64,000 nt of DNA. Origin: Lomentospora prolificans (Eukaryota; Ascomycota; Sordariomycetes; Microascales; Microascaceae). The position numbers and the translations under genes are program-made. Location: positions 3,038,001 through 3,102,000 of the forward strand of contig JARFXM010000003.1 of the NCBI GenBank assembly GCA_029532625.1, read 5' to 3'. Shown here piece after piece: positions 1 through 10,808 of the stretch (positions are counted from its first letter, which is position 1; each line of letters begins with the position of its first letter). The notes under the pieces were generated by a model. The model saw only the letters and a program-made list of their open reading frames with translations, searched no databases and was not told the origin of the DNA.

Positions 1-1050
1 GCGGGTCTTTTGCTTGTGGGTAGTAAACGAGCCAGCGTGGAGTCGTTGTTTGTTTTTTTGTTTCTCTCTTGCCGCCATCATGACATGGGACTACGGCTGC
101 CTCATCAGGTTGCCCAGGGAGGAAGTTCTCGGATTGGGGAGTTGAGCTATTCACGGGACGGGTCGTCAGGTTATATGGGTGGCGCGCAATCGGAACTTTC
201 TCCCAGAGTGTGGGTTTAGCGGAGGTTTTGACAGACGGTGTTTGTCGGTCAAGGTTGACCCCCGGCACATGTTTCCTTTGGTCCCCTGGTCCTAACTACT
301 TAGCGGTGCACTCCCTCTATGGTTGTTTCCTCGGCAAGCTTAGAAAAAACAACGGCTGGCTACCTTTTTCCACTTGACCTTGATACTCTTCCATCGCCTC
401 GTCTGTATGATTATGGTTCAAGTAAGGTTGTACAGACGCCGTCTTGACATGGCTGTGGCACGAAGGAGTAGCCTGGCGCTGGCAATGCCGGATCCACATT
501 TATTCGGAGTAAACGGGGCCGGCAGAGCCCTCAATGTCTATTGAAGATGTCTAGACGTGGCGCGCGGCCGTTGATACCCTCTCCGGTGGAGAGTCATGTG
601 TCACATTTCCCCAGGGGGTCTACACTCAAGCAAGTCGCCGCAGCCCAGAGCAAAAGTGGGAAGCGGGCATTTGACAGAAAGGCTTTTTTTTCCTATTCTC
701 GTAGGCAAGAATTCCTGGTTTCGACAACAAAGATAATGGGTATCACAAAGTCCGCCCACCGCTTCCGATATATACAGAAATGAAAAAGTACCGAAAAAAG
801 AAGGATAAGGAAGATATGTAATCCGTCCTGCAAAAAGGATTTCGTTCTATACAGCCGCCTCAACTCCTTCTCCTTTCTCCCCTATCTGTGGGTATGGGTA
901 TCTCTTCCACCTCCTCGCTTCCATGCAAATGCGTCTTGATTTTTTATGTCTCGTCTATGGGAGTCTCTCGCGAATCAAATGAAGCAAGAGACTAAACAGC
1001 AAGGAAAAATAGAAAGGACGGAGAACTGGGCTCTACAAACCCTCTGTCCT
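1..1050. other. Intergenic, left edge
   Basis: I see no supportable gene. The short open frames at 10-219 and 541-783 have no domain-like sequence or splice context. The T/C-rich part nearest 1050 is probably the 3' flank of the Vps62-like gene that reads leftward. Confidence 0.5.
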
Positions 1051-2694
1051 TTAATACCATGTGGTTCCAGGTACGATGGAATTTAGTATCGTACACCTAT
1101 CGGTTGTGCACATCTTCTGGCGATCAAGCGCCTTGAATTTCGGACCTAGGGGTCCCGTGACGTAGTGGTATTGTCCGAAGAGACGCCACTGCCTCATATC
1201 AGCAAGGCTATACAGCTTGTCGCCCCAGGTGCCACCGTAGTGGAACCAGCTGGTTGGCGCGTTAGGGTTCTCCTCGGTAGGCACGAGGCTCCGCGCCTGA
1301 GCCTCGGGGTCCTCCGGATCGTCGAGCCTGTAGTCATAATTGTAGGCGTAAATGTTCTTAGCTGGGTCCCAAATGGGACCGCGATCGGTGACATCCTTGA
1401 GGAGCTTGAATGGTAGGATGTAAGCCTGTATGCCGGGAAGGGGGTACATGGCATGGCTTCCAACAGCAGAGTATATGACGGGCCTATGGCCAATCTTCTC
1501 TACGGCAGACCAGGCGTAGGCCTGGCCACCCTCATGTTCAGAAAAGAAGATGCCCCGTGGGATACCGTTCTCGAAACGAACCATGGCATGCTCCCAGTCA
1601 CCGACGTGGTTGCCGAATCGGATGCCAAGAACGGTCTGACCAAGATTGTAGCTGTAGAAGAAAAACCAGAAAGCATCCAGGATGCCCGAGCCCTTGTCTA
1701 CTAGAATGAGCACAGCAGGTGCTTTGGAGTAGCCGCTCTCATCGGGCTTGTGATGTCGTGGTTTGGGGGCCGAGGTACGCCTCCTCCTAGGGCCGCGCCT
1801 GAGCTCAGGATTCCTATCGGTAGATATTCTCCTAGGATCCGAGATTCGGTTGAGGGGGTGGTCATGGTCGACATCGAACCAAGAGGTGGGCGGGGTTAGT
1901 TTAGGATTGTCACTCGGCCAACCCTCATCGTCGGGCCTTGGAACCTCGTAATGGTCACCCTCACCGTCGTCGAAATCACCGTCGCCCGAGGGCTCTGGGA
2001 TGCCGACGTCACTGTGAAGCCACTCGGGCCTATGCTCGACGTCATTGTCACTGACAAGGTAGACAGAGGCCGTGAAATTGTTCAGCATCTCATGCAGGTT
2101 ATGCAAAGACAGCGGCTCGGTCAAGTTCAATCGGTCCGGGTCATCATCGACCGAGGCTTCGAGGTGAGGCGTGACATGTTGTATATGCTCGGCTATGTCG
2201 GCGGGCCAAAAGTTTTCCTTGGAACATAGGTGAACAAGAGGCGCATGGTCAAGTACAAACTGGGGGATAGACCGTAGAGGCTTGGTCGCGCCTGGTTTCG
2301 GTTTGCCAGTGCCTCCGGTTAGTCTTGTTTGACCGGATAACTGCGACGTGGGCACAGATTCCCAGGCAGCCTCGCGAGCTTGGTCGTCCAACACCGGTGT
2401 CGACCGGAGTTCTAACCTCCTACTCGTGCTTTCTTCGTCGTCATCGTATGAAGGCGGTACATAAACCGGCCTTGTCGGTGGATCCCTCCGAAGGTGGTGA
2501 AGACCGCAGAGCCCCATCCAGCGACATGTTTGGCGGTCGAGCCAGTAGGGTGAGGACGATACCCAAGCCCTGTCTTCGCGGCGTTTTTCCTTTGTCGGCG
2601 GCACCGGATTGAGCGCTTTCGGCGCATACCAGGCGCAGAAGGAAAGGAAGAAGAAGAGCGTGAGGAAAAGGACTAAAGAGCGGAGCCGGTACAT
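1051..2694 (-). CDS. Vps62 family (DUF946) protein
   Basis: Single-exon gene of 547 aa. I chose the ATG at 2694 because the protein then opens with MYRLRSLVLFLTL, a hydrophobic segment (about residues 5-23) that looks like a signal peptide or signal anchor; the frame stays open upstream to 2913 but that part looks like leader. The Vps62 family signature is clear: FVLDHAPLVHL and FWPADIAEHI in the N-terminal half, then AFWFFFYSYNLG, RFGNHVGDWEHAMVRF, IFFSEHEGGQAYAW, YSAVGSHAMYP and TDRGPIWDP toward the C-terminus. A long acidic and Arg-rich disordered insert (about residues 225-315) separates the two conserved halves. Family members are named after yeast VPS62, linked to vacuolar protein sorting; the biochemical function is not established. 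Location in the secretory pathway is inferred from the N-terminal segment. Confidence 0.88.
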   Translation of the reverse strand: MYRLRSLVLFLTLFFFLSFCAWYAPKALNPVPPTKEKRREDRAWVSSSPYWLDRQTCRWMGLCGLHHLRRDPPTRPVYVPPSYDDDEESTSRRLELRSTPVLDDQAREAAWESVPTSQLSGQTRLTGGTGKPKPGATKPLRSIPQFVLDHAPLVHLCSKENFWPADIAEHIQHVTPHLEASVDDDPDRLNLTEPLSLHNLHEMLNNFTASVYLVSDNDVEHRPEWLHSDVGIPEPSGDGDFDDGEGDHYEVPRPDDEGWPSDNPKLTPPTSWFDVDHDHPLNRISDPRRISTDRNPELRRGPRRRRTSAPKPRHHKPDESGYSKAPAVLILVDKGSGILDAFWFFFYSYNLGQTVLGIRFGNHVGDWEHAMVRFENGIPRGIFFSEHEGGQAYAWSAVEKIGHRPVIYSAVGSHAMYPLPGIQAYILPFKLLKDVTDRGPIWDPAKNIYAYNYDYRLDDPEDPEAQARSLVPTEENPNAPTSWFHYGGTWGDKLYSLADMRQWRLFGQYHYVTGPLGPKFKALDRQKMCTTDRCTILNSIVPGTTWY

Positions 2695-5480
2695 GTTTTC
2701 TAGATGTCCCCCCGTCTGGCGGGATTGTGCTCGGTGAAAAGTACAGGCAGGGAGAGAGGTAATTGGAGATGTGAGGGTTGAATTGCGGAGAGGCGAACAG
2801 TTAATTACTCCATGGGATTGAGAAGAGGCTGAGGAATGGTCCTGAGATGTAAGAAGGGCGGGAGTAAGCAAGCGCCCGGACCGGATAGGACGGAATTTTG
2901 TTGCTGGGCCCAAAGAAAAGATAAAACGAGGCGCTGTCGCAAGGGAGGGAGTAATAGGTGAAAGCCGAGTTTAACGCGAACTAGGCTTACGAGGCAGGCC
3001 ACCAAAAGTCTAAGGGAGAATCAAGCTGTCCCAAGAGGGAACGGGTAAGGCAGCCAAGAATTGAAGAATGTGGAGTGGATACGACTAGTTTAGTAAAGAA
3101 AAAGTCAGAGGCCGACGTCGGGTCCCGTGAGTGTGAGTGTGAGTGTGAAGGGGAAGCGGATGATGATGACATAGAAAAGGCATTCCAGGAAGTCCTCCAG
3201 GGAACCAAGGTCGCGGGAGTATCGCCCAAGTATCTTTGTACCTGCTGGGATGTCTGCTTCTTTTGGGGGGTGACGAGTATTTTGAATCACCCAGACAGGC
3301 AGCTGACACACGACACACGCACTGTCCTGTGAGATCGGGTGGCAAGTTGGGCGGGAGCACCGGGGCAGAGAAGCCAGGGCAGGGGAATGGGATGAATTGA
3401 CGGCCGTAAGGCAGCGATATATGTACCGCAGAGGTGAGGGCGAAACGGTCCGACAAGTAGAGAGATGACAAGATTCGGGAAGGGTAGTTTCCGTATTAAG
3501 AGCCGCTGGTGGGGAAAGCGACAGGGTTGTAAAGCGGAGGGTCCAAAGTTGGGTGAGGCAGTTTAAACTAGAGCAGAGAATAAGTCGGTGAGGGAGAAAT
3601 GGCGAGGTCTGAGGGACATAGTGTTCGTCTTAATAGTTTTGTTGGCGCGCAGTTTTGAGAAGAAGAAGTAGGTCGCGGAGAGTCGAGTCCTGCCAAGACA
3701 CCTCGTCTCGCTGGCACTTTGTTTGATGTCGCCAACCCCCACTTACACAACGAATAGGGCAGCTACAGAGCAGAGGAACAGGTCCGATCTGGGGACTTTG
3801 AAAAGCGACGTTTGCGCTGGAGCTCCGAGGGACACCACTATCCGGACTACCGCTTGTCACGGCGACTTCCCCTTCGCATCATGCAAGGTTCAGCAGATCC
3901 GCGGCAGCCGGCGATGCGTGGCCAGCTCCAACCTGGAATTCGGGTGTCTAAGGTCAAGTAGAATCTACCCCGGTTGACCCCTCACTTCATGCGACACTCC
4001 CTGTATCGTCTACCCCGCTGGCCTTGGTCTTCCCACCCCACTTGCCCCAGCCATCTGTCTTGGGCGGTACTTGTTCGTGTTCTGCAGACTGTAACTCCTG
4101 CGTCTCCGACGGTAATACCGCAACGCTCTTTTCCTATCCAGCCAGCATCCACACGTCATTCGTCCGTCCTTGTTGTTACAGCGGATCTCCTCCACTTGCT
4201 TCGGGCTTCCCACCCGCTTGGCCTTCTCGAAACCCGATTCACCCAGCCCACCATTCTCCCACCGACAGTAGCGTCGTGTATCAGGGTCATTTACTCAAGC
4301 GCCTTCTATGCTATCTACGTCGTAAAATAAACTCCTGCCATAGTTCTATCAGATCTTTTGAACGAACCTATTGTTCGAGGAGGCACGAATTTATCCAGAC
4401 AGGCCTCCTTTTTCCTCCCCTCGAGTGCACTGCCCACTCCTCTCTGGCGGTCATCCGGGCAAAAGACCAGGGCCCAAGTGTTTTGCCTCCTGACCAACCA
4501 TTCACCCCAGACTGTACCACATGGCCAGCCTGTACGAAGGGTCGTCTTAGTTCTATTCTATCCATGACCTCGGCGCGTGTTGCCCACCATAATCGAGATT
4601 TTCAGCATGCACTCGCAGCGGAGGCAATTCTCTATAAAAAAAAAAATTACAAATTAGCCGACCCCATAACTCGCTCTTTGCGCAGGGCTGTGCTTTGTTC
4701 TAGACTCCGACATGCGCTAAACCCCTACTGCATCCCCAATCATCCGACACTCTCGACCAAGCTGCCCGGTCGATTGGATTTCCGTTCTTCGGGAGCCGAG
4801 CGCACATAATTGTGCAAGTACCATCTCGCTAGCTGTAGGATGGGTGGGAACGGCAACGGCAACGGCACAATATCGCTCGCTCCTAGCCGCGGCAGGGGCC
4901 TTTTTCTTTGGGGGGGAGGGCTGGCTGTGGGTGAAAAAACAAGCGAGCGAGCGTGTGAATAATCTTCTGTGACCCTTCTAGACATGTTCCCAATGCACAA
5001 TAACCGGGCGTGCTCGTCTGCCAACGTGGGTCGAGCGGGTGATGTGTATTGGACGTCATGATATCCAGCCTCTACCCCTACAACGGCATCACATCGTAGA
5101 ATTTTATGACCATCATATCCAATAAGGTTGCCAGGGTGCCGCACTGCTTTTCGGGATAGATCTGAATGGCTAGGTTCCCATAACCATAGAAGGAAGAATT
5201 TAAGGCGCCTTATCAACGCCGTGCAGTGTAGATGGGTCGCTTGATTCGGAATAGCATATTATACATGTTTGTTCATGAACGCTGAAATGCAATTAATTCT
5301 TCAAACCAAGGCTACCATGGGTATATCTATTTATTGTGAACCAAGTTAATGGATTATTACGGCTAGGCTCCCTTCCCATCCAAGGCCCCTTCAAATGGGG
5401 CAATAAACAATGGAGCTTCACAATACCAGCACCAGTTGGAGGGCGCTGCGGGATGGGGCTTGTAGACACATTCACGAAGC
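2695..5480. other. Intergenic region, 2.8 kb
   Basis: Promoter and leader of the Vps62-like gene plus the 3' flank of the TFIIIC subunit gene. It includes a short GTGAGT-type hexamer repeat near 3127-3148 (GTGAGTGTGAGTGTGAG) and an A-run near 4637. Open frames here, such as 4024-4809 (+), are Ser/Pro/Cys-rich without any recognisable motif, and I do not support them as genes. Confidence 0.5.
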
Positions 5481-6757
5481 CTACCCCATACTGACGTCTC
5501 CATCACCGTCCTCTTCTTCGTCATTAGTTTCGTCGTCCTCATACTCGTCATCCTCTCCCTCTGCGGACTCGTCTGCTTCTGGCAGGATATCCGCCCAGCT
5601 ATCGGGCGTAGGGACAGAGCCACCAGTCTCTCTCAAAGCCGCTTGGGCCGCGCTCGGCGCCGCGTCGGCCCCGGTGGACGGCCGGCTAAAGGGTAGCGGC
5701 TTCCTCAGACCGTCCCCGCGGCTTGTACTGTCCGCCATGGGCATGGGGAGCTCTCTCGGGGGCATCCTCGCCCTCGGTCTCCGCGGCATCCAGTCGGGGT
5801 CTCTATCGTCGGCAAAATCTTTGTCTGGCGCAGGCCGCGCCGTGACCGTTACCATATCCTTCTCACCCTTCTTAATCTTGACGGCCATGAGATTCTCCAG
5901 GAACCGTACTTGCTTCTTCTTTTCGTCGTAGTGATGTTTACCAAGTACCGGTAGCCGTATTCCATAGGCTTCGCGAGTCTTTTTCAACCTGTCCAACTCA
6001 TCTGGTATTTTGAGCACCTTTTCCGTCGTCAGGATCCGCGCCGAGCTCGCGGCTAATAGATCAACGTCGCCCGGCAGGCGGCGTAGAACGGGAAGGGGGG
6101 CCGCATCGTCATGCTCGGCGAATATCATCTCGGTCCCAAGAACTTCCGCCCATCTTCCTTCAAAAACCTTGCCTCTGTATGATATTATCGGGTGCTCGGT
6201 GTGGAAATCTAAGATTTCAATGTCTCGTGCCACAAGCTTGTCATCGACAACCTCCGTGTCGCCCTCCTGGGGCCTCTGGGGATAATCATCGAGATCAGGG
6301 TCCACTTCGTCCATATCATCTTCTGGTTCGGGGAGCGGCTCGTCGTCGTCGTCCTCGTCTTCGTCGTCATCGTCGAAGACACCACCGGGTAGGACCACTC
6401 GGTGAGCAATAGACCGTTTATCTGCCGACTCCGGGTCTTTGATCCAATCGGCATAGTATCCGCCTCTTCCAAAATGCATAATTCCACTGGGGTTCCGATA
6501 AACGAACTCGGGGAGGGAAAGGTCTACCGTCAGGTAAAAAGTCTGGAGATGTTAGCCCCAGAAAGGCGCACCAGGGTAGCGCATGGAAATGGAACTCATA
6601 CCTCGGTCTCCGTCGTCGAGTACTCGTATTCCCAATCCGAGTCATCTTCGGGCTCGAGTTGAGGTACTTCTCTATTTGCGCTCGGTGGGTTCGATGTCGC
6701 CGTCATGGGCGGCATGCGGTGTTCTTTGAAAAGTTGTTCATTTCCTTGTGAAGCCAT
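5481..6757 (-). CDS. TFIIIC triple-barrel subunit (Sfc7/Tfc7-like)
   Basis: Two exons, 6757-6602 and 6542-5481, join in phase 0 across a 59-nt intron (donor GTATGA, acceptor CTCCAG) to give 405 aa. Exon 1 supplies an acidic start ending EYEYSTTETE; exon 2 continues TFYLTVDLSLPEF. The TFIIIC triple-barrel domain (PF10419 type) is recognised from TFYLTVDL, then after an Asp/Glu-rich insert, ILDFHTEHPIISYRGKVFEG and WAEVLGTEMIFAE. A Lys-rich stretch and an acidic C-terminal tail (EGEDDEYEDDE) follow. Homologues (S. pombe Sfc7, yeast Tfc7, human GTF3C6) belong to the tauA part of TFIIIC, which binds the A box of tRNA genes and recruits RNA polymerase III. The gene shares a 683-bp divergent promoter with HIS7. 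The intron is needed: frame 1 of the downstream ORF alone would lose the first barrel strand. Confidence 0.85.
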
Positions 6758-7440
6758 TTTTTAGGGTGGGACGTGATGAATGATAGTCGGAAGTTGATAA
6801 ATTTGTATCATTTGGATGATAGTTTGTTCTACCGCGTCCTTCCACAGTAGTGTTCACGTCGAATAGGTGATGATGGCAAGGCAGGACAGCTTGATGATGC
6901 AGCCAGCAGTGGAGGGAAGGGAATTTGAAGCTTCAATGAATTCGCGAATAAAATTAGCCAGCTGGCGACTACGTCGGGCCATTTGGCCCTGCTGGAAAGT
7001 ACCAAGACTGGGGCGGTGCGCAGACGTAACGGTACAGTACAGGTAGGCAGCTGGTACAGGAACCCGCTCAGTGGGACTGGACCACGGCTGGACAGCGACT
7101 GGCTCGATTCATAACCTCTCTCAGGTACAGGTACGGGCAAACCCAACTGGCAGGCGCGGGGCATTTTTTTTGAGAATCTGCCCCGCAGTCCGAAATCTTG
7201 CTCTTCTTTGGACTGCGCAGAAGAGTCATAGACCACTTTATTGCAACGATTCGACTTTACCTCGCGCTTTTCTTTTTCTTTTCCTCATGATACCGACTAA
7301 TACAGACCCGCGAAATACTCCCTGAAGCCCAATCTAGTATCTGGAATTCTGACCTCCCTTGGTAGCGAGCGCTTTCCGTCCCATTCCCTTCTGTCTCGAG
7401 ACCCCTCCATCCATCGCATTTTAACTTCTCGAGGGCCAAG
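6758..7440. other. Divergent promoter, TFIIIC subunit / HIS7
   Basis: The 683-bp region between the two start codons holds no coding frame I support. It carries one CPC1/Gcn4-type motif (separate entry) and a TTTTCTTTTTCTTTTCCTC pyrimidine tract at 7267-7286, typical of fungal leaders, upstream of the HIS7 ATG. Confidence 0.55.
7223..7229 (-). promoter_or_regulatory. CPC1/Gcn4-type activator site
   Basis: ATGACTC on the minus strand (GAGTCAT on plus), matching seven bases of the general amino-acid control consensus ATGA(C/G)TCAT. It is about 212 bp upstream of the HIS7 start. Histidine genes are classic targets of Gcn4 in yeast and of CPC1/CpcA in filamentous fungi, so the site is plausible by both sequence and position. 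Binding is inferred. Confidence 0.5.
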
Positions 7441-9142
7441 ATGCCCACCGTCCACCTTCTCGATTATGTCGCCGGGAACATCCGGAGTCTCGTAAATGCC
7501 ATTGAGGCGTTAGGATACACAGTAGAGTGGATCAAGTCGCCCGAGGATGTCGCCAATGCAGAGGTGCGTCACCAAGCTCCCCCCCCTTTTTCTCACATGC
7601 GAAGATCCATCGCCAACAGCTTCGCAGAAACTTATTCTTCCCGGTGTCGGCCACTTCGGCCACTGCTTGACCCAACTCGGCGGCGCCGGTTACCTTGAGC
7701 CCGTAAAAAAGCACATTGAGGCTGGAAAGCCCTTTATGGGTATCTGTGTCGGTCTCCAAGCCCTTTTCGAGGGCTCGGCGGAAGATCCTGTGGTGTCGGG
7801 GCTCGGTGTTATCAAGTCGCGTCTCTGTCGTTTTGATGACTCTACGAAAACAGTGCCTCACATCGGCTGGAACTCCGCTAATACCGACGGCCAGGTCATG
7901 TACGACCTGCGGCCGGACTCCAAGTACTACTATGTTCACTCTTATATGTCGCCTTACGTGAAAGGCGAGCTTGAGGCGCAGGGCTGGACTGTCGCCCTCG
8001 GAACATACGGATCCGAACCCTTTGTCGGTGCCGTGGCCAAAGGGAATGTGTTTGCGACCCAGTTCCACCCCGAGAAGAGCGGAATCGCTGGCCTCCGGAC
8101 TATCAAAGCGTTCCTGACCGGCACAGGCCCCCAGAACCTTACCCTCAACAAGGACGGCGTGACACCCCAATTTAAAGACGGCCTTACTCGCCGCATAATA
8201 GCCTGTCTCGATGTCCGAACCAACGACCAGGGCGACCTCGTTGTGACCAAGGGCGACCAGTACGATGTCAGGGAGAAGGGCGATGACCGTAATGTGCGCA
8301 ATCTGGGCAAACCGGTAGAGCTTGCCAAGAAGTACTACGAACAAGGCGCCGACGAGATTACCTTCCTGAACATCACGAGTTTCCGAGACATCCCCCTCGC
8401 CGATCTACCCATGCTCGAGATTCTCAGGCTAACTTCAGAGACGGTCTTTGTTCCCCTCACTATCGGCGGAGGGATTCGTGACGCTGTTGACACTGATGGA
8501 ACTAAGGTCTCCGCCCTTGAGATCGCGACCATGTATTTCAAGAGCGGCGCTGACAAGGTATCCATCGGCTCCGACGCCGTCCTTGCCGCGGAGGAGTACT
8601 ACGCTGTCGGCAAGAAGCTCTTCGGTAACACGGCCATCGAGCAAATCTCCCGCGCCTACGGAAGCCAAGCCGTCGTCGTAAGCGTCGACCCCAAGCGCGT
8701 CTACGTCCCTAAGCGGGATGCTACCCGCCACAGCCTCGTCGCAACGGCGTTCCCCGGCCCCAATGGCGAAAAGTACTGCTGGTATGCCTGCACCATCAAG
8801 GGCGGCCGCGAGACCCGCGACGTCGACGTCGTGGAGCTCGTCCAGGCTGTCGAGGCCATGGGCGCCGGCGAGATCCTGCTCAACTGCATCGACAAGGATG
8901 GTTCCAACTCCGGCTACGACCTCGAGCTCATCAGCCAGGTCAAAGCTGCCATCAAGATCCCCGTCATAGCGTCCAGCGGAGCTGGGAACCCCGGCCACTT
9001 TGAGGAGGTTTTCGAGAAGACGACTACGGATGCGGCGCTCGGGGCCGGTATGTTTCACCGAGGGGAGTACACGGTGAAGCAGGTCAAGGACTTTCTCGCT
9101 GAGAAGGGCCTGGTGGTTAGGAAGTTCGAGAACGAGTTGTAA
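7441..9142 (+). CDS. HIS7: Imidazole glycerol phosphate synthase HisHF
   Basis: Two exons, 7441-7563 and 7628-9142, joined in phase 0 across a 64-nt intron (donor GTGCGT, acceptor TTCGCAG), encode 545 aa, close to the usual length of the fused fungal enzyme. The N-terminal glutaminase half starts MPTVHLLDYVAGNIRSL and carries the nucleophile Cys81 in GICVGLQALFEG and the His/Glu pair in QFHPEKSG. The C-terminal cyclase half is a HisF barrel: RIIACLDVRTNDQGDLVVTK, FVPLTIGGGIRD, DKVSIGSDAV, ILLNCIDKDG and IPVIASSGAG. The enzyme converts PRFAR plus glutamine to imidazole glycerol phosphate and AICAR, the fifth step of histidine synthesis. It is divergent from the TFIIIC subunit and tail-to-tail with the antizyme gene. 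Confidence 0.96.
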
Positions 9143-9760
9143 AGCCTCGGTGGACGAGTAGCATAGCGTGATAAAATATAGCGTCTGGAAGAGAGATCCG
9201 AGGGAACAGGGAGAGGAAAAGCGATTCACAAATTCCGGTATTTATATATATATATATTTTTTCAGATGTGTCTTGTGTTCATGCATCCGTCATTGTTACA
9301 ACGCAAGCTCGTGTAGATATTTCATCAAAAAGTTTTCATATTCATTCCTCCATGCCATTATCCGTGAGGACGATAGCTGTATGTGATAGCCAAAACTAAC
9401 CCTAAAAAGTAAACCTACGCCTATTTGGAAGCACAATTTCAGTCAGGATGGCAAAAGGCAAGGAAGTAGAAGTAGACTGTGAACAAAGTGTCACAACGGA
9501 AACTCGAACATCATTCCCTCCTCGAACTCAAACCCTCCCCAGGAACTGAGGAACCAGATCCAGCGACAAGGAAACGCAGAAATGGAGAGAGAAGACAACT
9601 GGAGACCCGCGACCAAAGGCAGAAGAAAAAAAGAACAAAGAACAATCCGTGCACCAGTACAACTCCGGGATGTGATGGCAAAATGTGCAAGTTTCTACTG
9701 GTTCCGGTCCCAAAAAGATGCTTCTTTTCCCGAGACTTTTCCCTTTTCTTTTTGGAACCC
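9143..9760. other. Convergent 3' region, HIS7 / antizyme
   Basis: The two genes end toward each other here. An alternating TA tract followed by T (about 9240-9263) lies about 100 bp past the HIS7 stop, an efficiency-element-like sequence for 3'-end formation. No gene is seen. Confidence 0.5.
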
Positions 9761-10808
9761 TTAGACTTCCATGCTCATGAAGAGCCATTTCTCACTGGTC
9801 ACATCAAGGTCATGGGCGAGGAAGTCGAGCGTCGCGAGGTCGAAGCCAACCCAGCGGAAGCTTTTCAAGAGACCCTGGGCTTGGCTGCGCGAGATGTCAC
9901 GGTCAAGACAGATGACGATACGGGCGCAGCCAAGAGCGGTTTCGGCAAGTTCGATGAGAGCCATAAGACTATTAGGCAAGCAAGTTAGTGACTGGGTGAT
10001 GAAGCGGGTTAAGGAACCTTCAAGCAACGACTTACCCCTGTTTCAGTTCCATGTCAATGACTGCACTGTCGAAGAACGCAAAGAGTGTCTTCTCGTCGTT
10101 GTGGTCGGCAACGAAAGCTCGGTAGCTCGTGCCGCCAACATAATCCCACACCTCGGCCCAAGCCGAGATGGAGACGGCGCCGCCACCCGGGTACATGGGC
10201 CTTGCACGGTCATCATGCAGAAGGCTGTACCTGTCATCGGGCGGCGTAGCCAAGGAATCCTCACCCATCAAGCTAGAGCCATTACCAACCGAGTCCCGCT
10301 CACCACAGAACACGGCCTTCATGGTCTCACAGAAGAATCTCACACATTCTTCCCTGATGAGGTGGGTTGCCCCCCCTCGTCGTCCGCGCATCCTCTTTCC
10401 AGGGATGTCGCGGGCCTTGCTCTTGTCCTTTGGCAGGACGGCAAGCTCGTTAGACGAGGTTATAGCGACGAGGGGGGGACTTGATGGAGGTGAAGGTAGT
10501 CCTGAGATAGGAACCTCAGGAATACCACTCTGCCCCTGTAGACACATGGAGAGTCAGTATGCACAGCGCTTTTTGTTTTCTTTTCCCCCCTCTCCTTGAA
10601 GAGAATGGTGGTTTGGGGTATTGTAGACACTAAAAATACCCGCAAGCCGGGTGATGTCCAACGTACCGGTGGCCCCCGTAGAGCAGTAGTGGAGTCCCCG
10701 GAGGGACCCCATAGAGTCGACGATGTAGCAAGTGGCGAGAACGTTGGGGACGGCGTTCTCGCCATAATTACTACTGTCGTAATTATTCTTCTGTTTCATG
10801 GGCGACAT
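9761..10808 (-). CDS. Ornithine decarboxylase antizyme (+1 frameshift)
   Basis: Three exons: 10808-10667, 10535-10036 and 9968-9761; introns of 131 nt (GTACGT...CTACAG, with branch-like TACTGAC) and 67 nt (GTAAGT...AATAG). Spliced frame 0 encodes 53 codons beginning MSPMKQKNNYDSS and ending ATGAEWYS, then meets TGA at 10518-10516. The codon before it is TCC, so the site is TCC-TGA, the classical antizyme shift site. Skipping the T gives the +1 frame, EVPISGLPSPPSS..., open for 229 more residues to the stop at 9761 (total 282 aa; yeast Oaz1 is about 292). The antizyme fold is seen in SAWAEVWDYVGG, FVADHNDEKTLFAFFDSAVID, ARIVICLDRD and LLKSFRWVGFDLATLDFLAHD, ending SEKWLFMSMEV. Antizyme binds ornithine decarboxylase, blocks its dimerisation and sends it to the proteasome; polyamines raise frameshifting. 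Programs that forbid frameshifts may start at an ATG inside intron 1 (10547). Confidence 0.92.
10516..10521 (-). promoter_or_regulatory. Programmed +1 ribosomal frameshift site TCC-TGA
   Basis: Frame 0 reads GAG TGG TAT TCC TGA; the +1 frame reads GAG GTT CCT from the second base of the stop. The spliced junction (exon 2 starts at 10535) is only about 14 nt upstream of the shift codon. This is the same slip pair used by most animal antizyme mRNAs. I did not identify a 3' stimulatory structure. Confidence 0.88.

Noticed and set aside
4024..4809. 261-codon open frame (+)
   Set aside because: Composition is Ser/Pro/Cys-rich without motifs, no homologous family recognised, and a shorter frame overlaps. 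Likely chance in a GC-balanced gap.
8435..9229. 264-codon frame antisense to HIS7
   Set aside because: It mirrors the codon pattern of the HisF half and has no domain of its own.
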